Source: Bacillus salacetis
Lineage (GTDB): Bacteria; Bacillota; Bacilli; Bacillales; Bacillaceae_B
Length of the DNA: 54,423 nt
Assembly: GCF_003581585.1 (NCBI RefSeq)
Contig: NZ_QXIR01000034.1
Span: 1 to 54,423 of the forward strand
Direction of reading: 5' to 3'
In this document: in pieces, positions 30,221 through 39,344 of the stretch
Layout of the letters: the number at the start of each line of letters is the position of its first letter
Numbering within the stretch: position 1 is the first letter of the stretch
Position numbers and translations under genes: made by a program
Notes under the pieces: generated by a model
Seen by the model: only the letters and a program-made list of their open reading frames with translations
The model's database searches: none
What the model was told of the DNA's origin: nothing

Positions 30221-30799
30221 TTATTTTGAATTGACAAAAGCCTGGCGGTTTTTGGAAAAGTAATCCAGACCAGACCAGATTGTAATGATCATGGCAATCC
30301 ATAGTGCGATGGTATCGAATGGTATGGATACCGCTTCAAAGATAATATTGTGAAGCAATAACGATGAAATCGCAATGATCTGTGCCCATGTTTTTATCTT
30401 TCCAAGCATGTTGGCCGCCACGACTTCCCCGGTACCTGCAAGCACCAGCCTCAATCCTGTTACAGCAAACTCCCTGCTTATAATGATAATGACGATCCAT
30501 GACGGGGCAAACCCCATCTCCACCAAGACAATCAGCGCTGCTGAGACAAGCAGTTTATCTGCCAGCGGATCCAGGAATTTCCCAAGATTGGTAACCATGT
30601 TCAGTTTACGTGCATAGTACCCATCAATCCAGTCCGTGGTAGAAGCAAGGATAAACAGGATGCCTCCCGCAAAATGGGTCACAGGCATATCTGCTCCCAA
30701 AACGGAGATTGTTCCCCAGTCAAATGGATAAAGCATGATGATCATAAAAAGAGGGATTAAAAAAATCCTGGATATTGTAATCTTATTTGGTAAGTTCAC
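30221..30799 (-). CDS. pgsA: Phosphatidylglycerophosphate synthase
   Basis: PgsA transfers a phosphatidyl group from CDP-diacylglycerol to glycerol-3-phosphate, the first committed step to phosphatidylglycerol. The 192-residue protein has several membrane helices and the CDP-alcohol motif D-G-x2-A-R-x8-G-x3-D-x3-D, here STTDWIDGYYARKLN and GKFLDPLADKLL. The start is GTG, preceded by AGGAGG 7 bases away. It lies 48 bases downstream of rodZ and upstream of cinA. Confidence 0.97.
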   Translation of the reverse strand: MNLPNKITISRIFLIPLFMIIMLYPFDWGTISVLGADMPVTHFAGGILFILASTTDWIDGYYARKLNMVTNLGKFLDPLADKLLVSAALIVLVEMGFAPSWIVIIIISREFAVTGLRLVLAGTGEVVAANMLGKIKTWAQIIAISSLLLHNIIFEAVSIPFDTIALWIAMIITIWSGLDYFSKNRQAFVNSK

Positions 30800-30847
30800 T
30801 CTTACTACCTCCTAGAATCATAACAAAACAGAATAGCCACCAAGTGA

Positions 30848-31762
30848 CTATTCCTGAGCAGGACGTCTGATTATGATGTCCTGTCTTACAACCTCTGTTG
30901 GTGATACTTCATAATTAATTTGTTCGCCATTAACCTTGATCGTCGTAGCCGAGGCATCTCCGACGATGATGAAAGCTTCTCCTCCTTCAGATAGATCGAA
31001 GGTTTCAGTGTTCCCATCCTTCAGCATCTCATTAAGGAGCTGTTCATCTTTCGCATTATACACACCAATCCAGGTGTCACCGCCAGCTGCTGAAATTTCC
31101 AGATTGAAGTCTTCTGTATTCTTCAATTCATAGGTGGTTTCTTTGCCGCTTACATTCGTAGCAGAGATTTCCTGTGCAGGTTCATCAGCTTGTTCTTCCG
31201 GCTCTTCCTCACTTTCTTCAGTATCAGTGTTTTTTCCGGACTCACTGCCTTCCTCGGCAGATTCTTCCGATCCTTCAGCCCCTTCATCTTCAGGCTGTTG
31301 AACTTCGTCAGATTCGGAATAATCGACAGACTCCTGTTGATCATCCCCGGTACCCTGATTATTGTCGCCAAACTGATTCGGCAGTAGGTACCAAACCACA
31401 AATATGGCTCCGATGACAAACAGGGCAACAAGTATCCTTGGAATTATATTCATCACTTTTGATGAACCAGCAGAAACGGGCTTTCTGGATTGAACCCTGG
31501 AAAGTTCCGGAAGATCACTTGTGTTTGTTACAGGAATGTCATTTGGGTATTCTGCAAAAATCATCTCAGGATCTAATCCGACTGCTTCAGCATATTGTTT
31601 GATAAATGCCCTGACATAGAATTTGCCCGGCATCATATCATAATTTCCCTCTTCTATTCCTATTAAATATCTTTTTTGGATTTTGGTCATGTTCTGCAAA
31701 TCGTCAAGGGAATAACCTTTTGCTTCACGAGCTTCTCTTAGTCGTGTTCCTAGTTCAGTCAA
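30848..31762 (-). CDS. ymfM: RodZ-like helix-turn-helix membrane protein (YmfM)
   Basis: RodZ homologues link MreB filaments and cell-shape control to the membrane. The protein has an N-terminal HTH domain (residues 1-70, GTRLREAREAKGYSLDD), a membrane helix at about 105-127, an acidic linker (about 131-200, rich in Glu/Asp) and a C-terminal DUF4115 beta domain outside. The frame could start with GTG at 31771, but the AGGTG then overlaps it; the TTG at 31762 is correctly spaced and gives 304 residues beginning (M)TELGTRLRE. Confidence 0.9.
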   Translation of the reverse strand: MTELGTRLREAREAKGYSLDDLQNMTKIQKRYLIGIEEGNYDMMPGKFYVRAFIKQYAEAVGLDPEMIFAEYPNDIPVTNTSDLPELSRVQSRKPVSAGSSKVMNIIPRILVALFVIGAIFVVWYLLPNQFGDNNQGTGDDQQESVDYSESDEVQQPEDEGAEGSEESAEEGSESGKNTDTEESEEEPEEQADEPAQEISATNVSGKETTYELKNTEDFNLEISAAGGDTWIGVYNAKDEQLLNEMLKDGNTETFDLSEGGEAFIIVGDASATTIKVNGEQINYEVSPTEVVRQDIIIRRPAQE

Positions 31763-31780
31763 AACAAACACCTGCCAATT

Positions 31781-32572
31781 TTAAAAATCGAATCCTCCAA
31801 AATCGGAGTTTTGGAATAAGTTGTTCTTTTCTACCAAATCATATGTAATTTCTTCGTCAGGATCATTACGAAGTTCAATGATATAATCGAAATCATCAAG
31901 TGAATATTCCGAGTTCTGCACAAAAATATCGGGATGTTCAATTACTTTGACAGCAGACAATCTCATAATTTCCCTCACAAGCTGCCAATGACGTTCATTC
32001 GCTCTTCTTGTTGAAACGATACCGTCAATGAGGAAGATGTTTTCGGAAGAATATTCATCATCGATCAACTGGCTGCGGATCGTTTGCTTCAATAAAGTCG
32101 ATGAAACAAAAAGCCATTTTTTGTTGGCACAAACAGAAGAAGCCACAACCGATTCTGTTTTCCCGACACGCGGCATTCCCCGTATTCCTACAAGCTTATG
32201 GCCTTCCTGTTTAAATAACTCTGCCATGAAATCAACCAGCAGTCCAAGTTCGTCCCTTATGAATCTGAAAGTCTTTTTGTCATCTGCGTCTCTTTGGATG
32301 TATCTTCCATGCCTGACAGCAAGACGGTCCCTTAACTTTGGTTCACGAAGCTTTGTTACATTTATCGTATCCATTGTCTGCAATATTGATTCAAGCCTTG
32401 TAATCTGCTCGTCATTATTAGCCAGGAGGAGCATCCCTCTCCGGCCTTCATCGACGCCATTGATGGTCACTATGTTGACGGAAAGCATACCGAGCAATGA
32501 AGAAATGTCACCAAGGAGCCCAGGACGGTTTTTTTGAATTTCATATTCTAAATACCATTCTTTTCGTTCCAT
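31781..32572 (-). CDS. ymfK: YmfK, DUF3388 protein
   Basis: The 263-residue protein begins MERKEWYLEYEIQKN; its first 80 residues resemble an ACT-type ligand-binding fold (RPGLLGDISSLLGMLSVNIV), followed by a P-loop-like segment GIRGMPRVGKTES around 140-152. Its role is unknown. An open frame extends to 32614, but the ATG at 32572 has GGAGGGAACTT upstream. It lies 18 bases from rodZ, so it is probably cotranscribed with ymfM. Confidence 0.85.
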   Translation of the reverse strand: MERKEWYLEYEIQKNRPGLLGDISSLLGMLSVNIVTINGVDEGRRGMLLLANNDEQITRLESILQTMDTINVTKLREPKLRDRLAVRHGRYIQRDADDKKTFRFIRDELGLLVDFMAELFKQEGHKLVGIRGMPRVGKTESVVASSVCANKKWLFVSSTLLKQTIRSQLIDDEYSSENIFLIDGIVSTRRANERHWQLVREIMRLSAVKVIEHPDIFVQNSEYSLDDFDYIIELRNDPDEEITYDLVEKNNLFQNSDFGGFDF

Positions 32573-32897
32573 AAGTTCCCTCCGAAATAAAAAGTGACAT
32601 GGGTCATTTGACAAAATTCTGCATATATCCTGAAAATTAGAGATTTTAAGTCAAGTATCATTAGCTTCTATAATATATGATTTTGGCTGTTTAGAAAAGG
32701 AAAACCTTATAAAAGGAGCGGAATATTTCCTCATCCCTTTCTCATCTTACCCGTTATGCAGAAAGTCAAATCATTCGAAGCATATTCAATATCCCTATTT
32801 TCAGCTTAATATCATTTCATTGACCCAGCCGGCACTGCATGGATATCTGAAATCCGTATTGTAGCTGCTTAAAAGAAGATGGCCGTAACTAAACAAA
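32573..32897. other. Intergenic region between ymfJ and ymfK, no gene seen
   Basis: This stretch of about 325 bases should contain the ymfK-ymfM promoter. It is A/T rich, but I see no hairpin or reading frame with support. Confidence 0.5.
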
Positions 32898-32900
32898 AAA

Positions 32901-32921
32901 AGAGAGGATCAAATCCTCTCT
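32901..32921 (-). terminator. Terminator of ymfJ
   Basis: AGAGAGGAT and ATCCTCTCT form a perfect 9-bp stem with loop CAA, overlapping the ymfJ stop codon, and the minus strand continues with a T run (TTTTTTTG). Confidence 0.85.
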
Positions 32922-33178
32922 TAGCGAGTACCATCATTCTTTACAAGTTTGACCATCATGCTGGCTATTGCATGCTGCTCTTCAGTCGAAGCAACAGACC
33001 ATAAATCAGCAAGAACTTTTTCCTGCTCGTTCTTAGGTTCTACCTGATTTGCCAGGTAGTCACCTACTTGATATGCAAGGTCTGATACTACTCCTCCTTG
33101 CATTCCTTCATGCTGAGCTTGGTTAAGACGGTCACCCAAAAAGTTTTTCCAGTCTTGCCAGTTATCAAGTACAGACAT
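32921..33178 (-). CDS. ymfJ: YmfJ, DUF3243 protein
   Basis: This 85-residue protein begins MSVLDNWQDWKNFLGDRL and contains the DUF3243 pattern (LAYQVGDYLANQVEPKN; ADLWSVASTEEQHAIASM). It is helical with no known function. The ATG has a good GGAGG ribosome site (AAGGAGGCTCC reversed). It lies between ymfI and ymfK in the usual Bacillus order and is ended by its own terminator. Confidence 0.92.
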   Translation of the reverse strand: MSVLDNWQDWKNFLGDRLNQAQHEGMQGGVVSDLAYQVGDYLANQVEPKNEQEKVLADLWSVASTEEQHAIASMMVKLVKNDGTR

Positions 33179-33332
33179 AATAATGGAGCCTCCTTAGAAG
33201 TCATACGTAATTAACGGCCTCAATCTGCAGGTTAAAGGCCTTCCTTGCATTTCTTAAGTGAAATACAACCTTAGTTTGCATCTTCAAAAGGAAAATATTC
33301 ATCTTCTTCAATTAAATATTCATCTTACCCGT

Positions 33333-34055
33333 TCAGGTATACCACCCTCCGTTCACTGAAATGACCTGACCGGTTATATAAGATGCTTTAGGTGAAAGCA
33401 AAAATTCAATTGTGTTTGCCACCTCAAAAGGTTCAGCCATCCTTCCCATTGGAATCTCCTCTGCTATCATAGCTAATTCCTCCGTTGAGAAACCGCTCAT
33501 CATATCAGTATTCACAGCTCCCGGTGCAATGGCATTGACTCTTATCCCGTTCCTCGCCAACTCCTTGCTTAATGATTTGACCAAGGCAATCTGGGCACCT
33601 TTTACGGTGGAATACAGAACCTCACAAGCTGCCCCTGTCTCTCCCCATATGGAACTGACGATGACGGCGCTTCCGACCGGACTGTTAAGCAGCTTGGGCA
33701 GCATTCCCTGCATGATCCTCACCGGTGATTTGACATGCAAATTCCACATGTCATCCATTTCCCGATCGGCAATATCCTGGAACAACCCATACAACGGCTT
33801 GCCGCTTGCAAATACAACTGCATCGACTTGAAAGATATGGGAAAGCAGTTCTTCTGGCCCTCCTTCAGCTGTCAAGTCTGCTTTCACCGGGATGAACTCT
33901 CCTTGAAATTGATCAAGATGACGAAGGAGGTCTTTCATAGCATGTTCGTTGGAATGATAATGCAAGTAGAGATTCCAGCCCTGCTCAGCAAGAATATTGG
34001 CTGTTTGGCTGCCAATGCCGCCTGACGCTCCAGTTATCAACGCAAACTTCTTCAT
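33333..34055 (-). CDS. ymfI: YmfI, short-chain dehydrogenase/reductase (EF-P 5-aminopentanone reductase)
   Basis: YmfI is an SDR that in B. subtilis reduces the aminopentanone intermediate on elongation factor P. The protein shows TGASGGIGSQTA (cofactor motif, residues 7-18), the catalytic Ser in VIVSSIWGE, the YSTVKGAQ Tyr-x3-Lys pair and an SDR C-terminal MAEPFEVANTIEFLL. An upstream frame to 34079 is open, but the ATG at 34055 has GGAG five bases upstream, giving 240 residues. It lies beside ymfH and ymfF, but a terminator separates it from ymfH. Confidence 0.92.
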   Translation of the reverse strand: MKKFALITGASGGIGSQTANILAEQGWNLYLHYHSNEHAMKDLLRHLDQFQGEFIPVKADLTAEGGPEELLSHIFQVDAVVFASGKPLYGLFQDIADREMDDMWNLHVKSPVRIMQGMLPKLLNSPVGSAVIVSSIWGETGAACEVLYSTVKGAQIALVKSLSKELARNGIRVNAIAPGAVNTDMMSGFSTEELAMIAEEIPMGRMAEPFEVANTIEFLLSPKASYITGQVISVNGGWYT

Positions 34056-34086
34056 GATTTCTCCATCCTTTTCGTGCATAAATAAT

Positions 34087-34113
34087 AAAAAAGGGGATTT
34101 TCTCCCCTTTTTT
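34087..34113 (-). terminator. Terminator between ymfH and ymfI
   Basis: AAAAAAGGGGA and TCCCCTTTTTT form an 11-bp stem with a 5-base loop, T-rich on both strands, 10 bases after the ymfH stop. It implies ymfFH ends before ymfI. Confidence 0.85.
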
Positions 34114-34122
34114 GACTATCCT

Positions 34123-35415
34123 TTAATTCTCTTTGGGCAATATTTGGCAAACTGTGAACCTCTGTTCTTCAAAAAGCTCTTTGACAACCGATAGTACGTC
34201 GTCGAATGTGATTTTTTCCAATGTCGGTACAACATCGAATAAATCCATTTCGTTGAATGCATAACGGGTAAACTGGTTTGCAATATATTCAGGAGAGTTG
34301 ATTGCCCTCAAGAAAGCCCCGATTTTCTTTTTCTTTGTCCTTTCAAGCGCCTCTTCAGATAAATCCTTGCCTGCTGCGGCGTTCAGTAGGATTTCTGATA
34401 AACGTTCTGCCAGTTCATCCGGCTTCTCCGTATCTCCGCCGAGAATGGCGAAACCGAAGCCCTTTTCCTGTGTAAAGTCATAATGGAAGGTCTCATCGAT
34501 AAGACCATCATTATATAATGAAAAATAATTTTCAGAGCTTTTGCCGAAAAGCATATCCAACGCGATATTCATCGACAGCTCAAATTTAAGCATTTCCGCC
34601 CCCTGGATCTCTGTGTTAAGGGCTTTGACACCTAACAGGCATTTAGGAGCCTGCACATTCATATGAAGTACCTGTTTCTTTTGGTCTACTTCTGATGGTT
34701 CATCATCGAACTGCCGCTTGATTTCTGCCATCTCTTTGTACTCTTTTTTACTTTGGTTATCCCTTACCTGTTGAATGATGGCTTCCGGTTCGACAGCACC
34801 AACAATGAACATGAGCATATTACTTGGATGATAGAAGGTTTCATAGCATTGGTAAAGCATATCCTTGGTTATATGTGAAATAGATTCGATTGTACCCGCT
34901 ATATCAATCTTTACAGGATGATTTTTATACATATTCTGTATGACGCCAAAGTACAGACGCCAATCAGCATTATCATCATACATGGTGATTTCCTGGCCGA
35001 TGATCCCCTTTTCTTTTTCAACGGTACTCTCTGTAAAGTAAGGGGCCTGGACGAAATCTATGAGAGTTTCCAAATTCTTTTCTACCTCGGATGTAGAAGA
35101 AAATAAATAGGCGGTTCTTGTAAAAGAAGTGAAGGCATTGGCAGACGCGCCTTGTTTACTGAATTTTTGGAACACATCTTCATCTTCTTTTTCAAAAAGC
35201 TTGTGCTCGAGAAAATGGGCGATTCCATCAGGAACCTTGGTAAATTCACTGCTCCCTTTAGGGACAAAGTGATTATCTATTGAACCGTATTTCGTCGTGA
35301 ATGTAGCATAAGTCTTATTAAACCCCTTTTTAGGGAGGACATACACTTGAAGTCCATTATCCATCTTTTCATAGAATAGTTCTTCCTGAAGCTGGTCAAA
35401 TGAGATCTTTTCCAT
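34123..35415 (-). CDS. ymfH: YmfH, M16 peptidase-family protein (catalytic-motif subunit)
   Basis: YmfH is an M16-type protease-like protein linked to EF-P modification; the reference families call this set YfmF/YfmH. The 430-residue protein keeps the inverse zinc motif HxxEH in DGIAHFLEHKLFE near residue 65-77, so it is the potentially catalytic partner. The ATG has a GGAGGG ribosome site and overlaps the ymfF stop region by a few bases, so the two are translationally coupled. Confidence 0.93.
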   Translation of the reverse strand: MEKISFDQLQEELFYEKMDNGLQVYVLPKKGFNKTYATFTTKYGSIDNHFVPKGSSEFTKVPDGIAHFLEHKLFEKEDEDVFQKFSKQGASANAFTSFTRTAYLFSSTSEVEKNLETLIDFVQAPYFTESTVEKEKGIIGQEITMYDDNADWRLYFGVIQNMYKNHPVKIDIAGTIESISHITKDMLYQCYETFYHPSNMLMFIVGAVEPEAIIQQVRDNQSKKEYKEMAEIKRQFDDEPSEVDQKKQVLHMNVQAPKCLLGVKALNTEIQGAEMLKFELSMNIALDMLFGKSSENYFSLYNDGLIDETFHYDFTQEKGFGFAILGGDTEKPDELAERLSEILLNAAAGKDLSEEALERTKKKKIGAFLRAINSPEYIANQFTRYAFNEMDLFDVVPTLEKITFDDVLSVVKELFEEQRFTVCQILPKEN

Positions 35416-35418
35416 ACT

Positions 35419-36693
35419 CTATCCCTCCATTCCTGTAAGAAAATAGATGGTATCCATGTTCACTTTTTGCGCTACTGCAGTGATTTCCTCTTTGGTCACT
35501 TTTTCAATGCTGCCCAGCCAGTCATCCAGATCAATATCCCGGCCGGAAACAACATTATGATAAAGAATTTCAACAAGCCCCCGCGGTGTATCAATGGTCT
35601 CAAGGATTTGGTTGCGAATGACAGCTTTCGTCTGCTGTATTTCCGCCTCCGTGAAATCCCCGTTTTTCATTGCCTGCATTTGTTCCTTTATAATGGTCAC
35701 GGCCTGTTCATAATTTTTCGCATCGATTCCCGACATGACCATCATCAATCCTTTATGACTCTCAAGCCTGCTTGCAGCATAATAGGCAAGGCTGGCCTTT
35801 TCACGTACATTGATGAAAAGCTTTGAATGTGAAAATCCGCCGAAAATGCCATTGAAAATTTGGAGTGCCCAATAGTCATCCGCACCATAAGCAACATTCG
35901 TCCTGTAGCCGATATTAAGCTTCCCTTGTTTAACATCCTGCTTTTCAATGACTTCATTTACTTCAGCAGATTGAACCGGACCCTCATTGTCCACCTTTTC
36001 CGGCTGTCTGTTTTGAAGCGGGAAGATATCCTCGCACATCTTTTCCACTTCCGCAGGATTGACATCACCGATTATATACAAGTCCAACTCATCCTTCTGT
36101 ATTGCTTCCTGATAATATGTGAAAAGGTTCTTTGCTGTTATCTTATCCACATCTTCCAAGATGCCGTTCGGATGGAGGGCATATGCTTCGTTCCTGCACA
36201 TCTCCTCAACCAGACGGGAATTGGCATATCTCATCTTATCATCAAAAACGGACTGTATTCTTACCTTCTGGTTCCGTTTCTCTTTAGCTACCGTTTCCTC
36301 GTGGAAAGAACCATTCTCTGCATTGGGTTGAAGCACTGCATCAGCGAGGAATTGCAATCCCTTTTGCAGCAAAGGCTCCGACTCCTTAAGAAATTTCTCG
36401 TTGGCAATTTCAACGGAAAAGCTCATAACATGGTATTCGCCTTTTTTGGCAAGGTCGACAAAGAAACTCGCCCCATATAATTCATCCAGGTAAGAACGAA
36501 GTGCCGTTGTGCTCGGAAATTCCTTCGAGCTGCTTTGAAGTACATGAGGCAGGAGACCTCTTAATGTTATCTCTTCTGCTTTTAAAGGGGATTTCATTCT
36601 CCAAACAAGAGTGTTTGTTTTATATTTTTCAGTCTGGACGATATGTAACGAATAACCATTTTTTGTTTTCACTACTTCATTGACTTTAGACAT
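35419..36693 (-). CDS. ymfF: YmfF, M16 peptidase-family protein (lacking zinc motif)
   Basis: YmfF pairs with YmfH. The frame from 36723 opens with a short extra stretch; the ATG at 36693 (MSKVNEVVKT) has AAAGGAGG upstream and gives 424 residues. The position of the M16 HxxEH motif reads LLPHVLQSSS instead, so the zinc-binding glutamate and second histidine are missing, as in the inactive subunit of mitochondrial processing peptidase. It probably dimerises with YmfH. It heads the ymfFH operon, with a promoter at 36799. Confidence 0.92.
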   Translation of the reverse strand: MSKVNEVVKTKNGYSLHIVQTEKYKTNTLVWRMKSPLKAEEITLRGLLPHVLQSSSKEFPSTTALRSYLDELYGASFFVDLAKKGEYHVMSFSVEIANEKFLKESEPLLQKGLQFLADAVLQPNAENGSFHEETVAKEKRNQKVRIQSVFDDKMRYANSRLVEEMCRNEAYALHPNGILEDVDKITAKNLFTYYQEAIQKDELDLYIIGDVNPAEVEKMCEDIFPLQNRQPEKVDNEGPVQSAEVNEVIEKQDVKQGKLNIGYRTNVAYGADDYWALQIFNGIFGGFSHSKLFINVREKASLAYYAASRLESHKGLMMVMSGIDAKNYEQAVTIIKEQMQAMKNGDFTEAEIQQTKAVIRNQILETIDTPRGLVEILYHNVVSGRDIDLDDWLGSIEKVTKEEITAVAQKVNMDTIYFLTGMEG

Positions 36694-36798
36694 TTGCCAT
36701 CCTCCTTTTGCTGACGGATCCATTTACATGTGGTTTAAATACCTTTAGCTCATTGAAAATGCTGATAATCATATCTATTTTGAGATAATTTCTCTTTT

Positions 36799-36828
36799 AC
36801 TATACATGTTACAGTTAAACGGATTCAA
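36799..36828 (-). promoter_or_regulatory. Sigma-A-type promoter of ymfFH
   Basis: On the minus strand TTGAAT (36828-36823), 18 bases, TATAGT (36804-36799). It lies about 105 bases before the ymfF start. The region 36829-37090 shows no other feature. Confidence 0.6.
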
Positions 36829-37092
36829 GTTTTTACCTGCATTGCCAATTATAATTACCATTTATTATTTTACTATATGCTCCAAATACAAAGGAAAGTT
36901 CTAAATTCAAATCGCTTTGTATCTGATTTCCATTTTGCTAGCAAAACCTGATCCAGGGAACAGCTAACATGACTCTTCACAGCAGCGACCATCACTGCCT
37001 TCACCCTCACCTGCATTTTTAGGCAGTACAGTTCTGTAAAATGGATTATCAGTTAACCCTGATGACATCCCGCAAACGATTAACATAAGGAA

Positions 37093-37126
37093 AAAGAGCA
37101 CGGACCCATGACGGTCCGCGCTCTTT
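37093..37126 (-). terminator. Terminator of the nup operon
   Basis: AAAGAGCACGGACC and GGTCCGCGCTCTTT form a 14-bp stem with one mismatched pair and a 6-base loop, followed on the minus strand by TTTCC. It is 209 bases beyond the nupQ stop, with repeat copy C inserted between. Confidence 0.85.
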
Positions 37127-37130
37127 CTAT

Positions 37131-37325
37131 AAGGCTTTTTCGCATATATTGTTGCTTTCGGAAAAATCCCAGGTGCCTGATTTTTCCCCTGTATACAAAG
37201 GTTTTATCTCGAAAAAGAACGAGCAGCACTTTTCTTTCCATCTCACCGGGAGTTTTTAAGATGAAATACCAGGATATTAGTAGAAATTTATATTGAATAG
37301 TAACAAAGTTTACGAAAAGAGCCTT
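37131..37325 (-). repeat. Intergenic inverted-end repeat, copy C (reverse orientation)
   Basis: This 195-base copy lies opposite in orientation to copies A, B and D. It ends (minus-strand left) AAGGCTCTTTTCGTAAACTTTG and contains GGAAAGAAAAGTGCTGCTCG and CTTTTTCGAG. Compared with A and B it carries about 35 extra bases near its right end that form a hairpin (GGAAAAATC...GATTTTTCC). It sits between nupQ and the operon terminator. Confidence 0.87.
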
Positions 37326-37334
37326 CTATAAGAA

Positions 37335-38300
37335 TTATCTGCTGCCTTTGATATAAGGATTTCCAAGTGCTTTTGGTGCGTCTGCACGGCCGATGAATCC
37401 GGCAAGTGCCAGGATTGTCAGTACGTATGGCGCAATTTGCAAGTAAACGCTTGGAACATTTTCAAACAATGGGATACTTGATCCGACAATACTTAGACTT
37501 TGCGCAAATCCGAAGAACAGCGCAGCTCCCATTGCTCCAAGCGGATTCCACTTACCGAAAATCATGGCAGCAAGGGCCATGAATCCTTGTCCTGTGATTG
37601 TAGAGTGGCTGAAATCCAATGAAATTGATTGAGCGTAAACAGCGCCGCCGAGACCGCCAAGCAACCCGGACAAGAATACACCGATATAACGCATTTTTGT
37701 AACATTGATTCCCATTGTATCAGCAGCCATTGGGTGCTCCCCGACAGAACGTAACCGTAATCCAAAAGGAGTTTTGTAGAGTATATACCAAACGACGAAT
37801 GCCAGGATGATGGCAATGTATGCTGTATATGTCACACGGCTGAAGAACAGATTCCCTATGACCGGGATATCGCTCAAGAATGGAATATCCACTTTTTTGA
37901 AGCTGTATTCTGTACGGATGATATCTGTCTGTCCTTTTCCATAAATCAATTTAACCAGGAACAATCCTGCGCCAAGGGCAAGGAAATTGATCGCTACACC
38001 ACTGACGACCTGATCCGCACGAAATGTAATGGATGCAAGTGCATGAAGAAGCGATAGCAATCCGCCCACTGCCATCGCAGCAATCAAGGCTACCCACGGT
38101 GTTGCAGCCCCAAATGTAGAGGCAAAAGTCAGGTTGAATACAATGGCTGCGAAAGCGCCGATGACCATAAGGCCTTCCAAACCAATATTAACTACTCCGG
38201 AACGTTCCGAGAACACTCCGCCCAATGCAGTGAAAATAAGCGGAGCAGCTACAACCAATGATGAAGAGATGATGATCTCCAGTATTGTCATGAAATCCAC
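37335..38300 (-). CDS. nupQ: Nucleoside ABC transporter permease NupQ-like
   Basis: This 321-residue permease has about eight hydrophobic helices and the conserved ERSGVVNIGLEGLMVIGAF segment (residues about 33-51), plus the TMGINVTKMRYIGVFLSG cytoplasmic EAA-like loop. With NupP it forms the pore for a BMP-family nucleoside uptake system. The start is GTG with GGGGGTG 8 bases upstream, and the codon is directly after the nupP stop. It ends the operon. Confidence 0.9.
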   Translation of the reverse strand: MDFMTILEIIISSSLVVAAPLIFTALGGVFSERSGVVNIGLEGLMVIGAFAAIVFNLTFASTFGAATPWVALIAAMAVGGLLSLLHALASITFRADQVVSGVAINFLALGAGLFLVKLIYGKGQTDIIRTEYSFKKVDIPFLSDIPVIGNLFFSRVTYTAYIAIILAFVVWYILYKTPFGLRLRSVGEHPMAADTMGINVTKMRYIGVFLSGLLGGLGGAVYAQSISLDFSHSTITGQGFMALAAMIFGKWNPLGAMGAALFFGFAQSLSIVGSSIPLFENVPSVYLQIAPYVLTILALAGFIGRADAPKALGNPYIKGSR

Positions 38301-39344
38301 TTATTTCACCCCCTTTTTCGAACGATTCAACAGCCATCTGATCATGTAGCTTGATGCTACGAAAAAGATGATCAAGGCAATAACGATTTCCACAAGTTCA
38401 TTTGGAACACCAGATTCCAAAGGCATATTCAATGCTCCGACTTTTAATCCGCCGAACAGAATTGCTGCCAGAATAACACCGATTGCTGTATTTCCTCCAA
38501 GAAGGGCAACCGCGATACCATCAAAACCGACCCCGGAAAAGCTGGAATGCAAGAAAGCGAAACCGAAAGTTCCAAGGCCTTCCATAGCACCCGCCAGCCC
38601 GGCAAACGCACCGGAGATAACCATTGATAAAACAATATTCTTATCTACATTCATACCAGCATATTGAGAGGCATGCTGGTTGAAACCAACGGAACGCAGT
38701 TCATAACCAGTAGTTGTTTTCTCAAGAAGGAACCACATGATGATTGCCGCAATCACAGCTAAATAAATTCCATTATGAAGTGTTGAATAATCAGTCAGAG
38801 TTTCAAAAAAACCACTCTTAAGTGAGGCAGATTCCGCAATGCTGTCTGTTGCATCAGCTTCATCTGCTATTACATTTCTAATAAGATAGTTAGTAGTATA
38901 AAGTGCAATATAGTTCATCATGATTGTGACAATTACTTCATGGACCCGCCATTTCGCTTTAAGGATACCAGGCACCAGTCCCCATACAGCACCGGCTGCT
39001 GCCGCAGCAATGATTGATACCGGCAGGTGGATGAACTTAGGAAGGTCAAAAGCAATACCAACCCAGACCGCCGCAGTCCAGCCGACCAACAGCTGTCCTT
39101 CAACTCCAATGTTGAACAGTCCCGTCCGGAAGGCAAATGCCACAGCCAAACCTGCTAAGATGTATGGTATGACCTGCCTTAATGTTTCGCCGACATAGAA
39201 TCTGTCACCAAATGCACCATTCCAGAGGGCTGCATACCCTTCTACCGGGTTATAACCCGTCACCAGCATGATGATTGCTCCGGCAACCAAACCCAGAACT
39301 ACTGAAATGACCGGAATCAATATATTTTGATATTTATTAGACAT
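38301..39344 (-). CDS. nupP: Nucleoside ABC transporter permease NupP-like
   Basis: This 347-residue permease has about eight hydrophobic helices and the related loop FRTGLFNIGVEGQLLVGWTA. It overlaps the end of nupO by 8 bases; an earlier GTG (39356) is also in frame, but the ATG at 39344 is correctly spaced from AAGGTGA. Overlap indicates translational coupling with nupO. Pair with NupQ as the heterodimeric pore. Confidence 0.9.
   Translation of the reverse strand: MSNKYQNILIPVISVVLGLVAGAIIMLVTGYNPVEGYAALWNGAFGDRFYVGETLRQVIPYILAGLAVAFAFRTGLFNIGVEGQLLVGWTAAVWVGIAFDLPKFIHLPVSIIAAAAAGAVWGLVPGILKAKWRVHEVIVTIMMNYIALYTTNYLIRNVIADEADATDSIAESASLKSGFFETLTDYSTLHNGIYLAVIAAIIMWFLLEKTTTGYELRSVGFNQHASQYAGMNVDKNIVLSMVISGAFAGLAGAMEGLGTFGFAFLHSSFSGVGFDGIAVALLGGNTAIGVILAAILFGGLKVGALNMPLESGVPNELVEIVIALIIFFVASSYMIRWLLNRSKKGVK

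Noticed and set aside
35860..36480. A 206-codon plus-strand frame
   Set aside because: It is antisense to ymfF with no recognisable domain.
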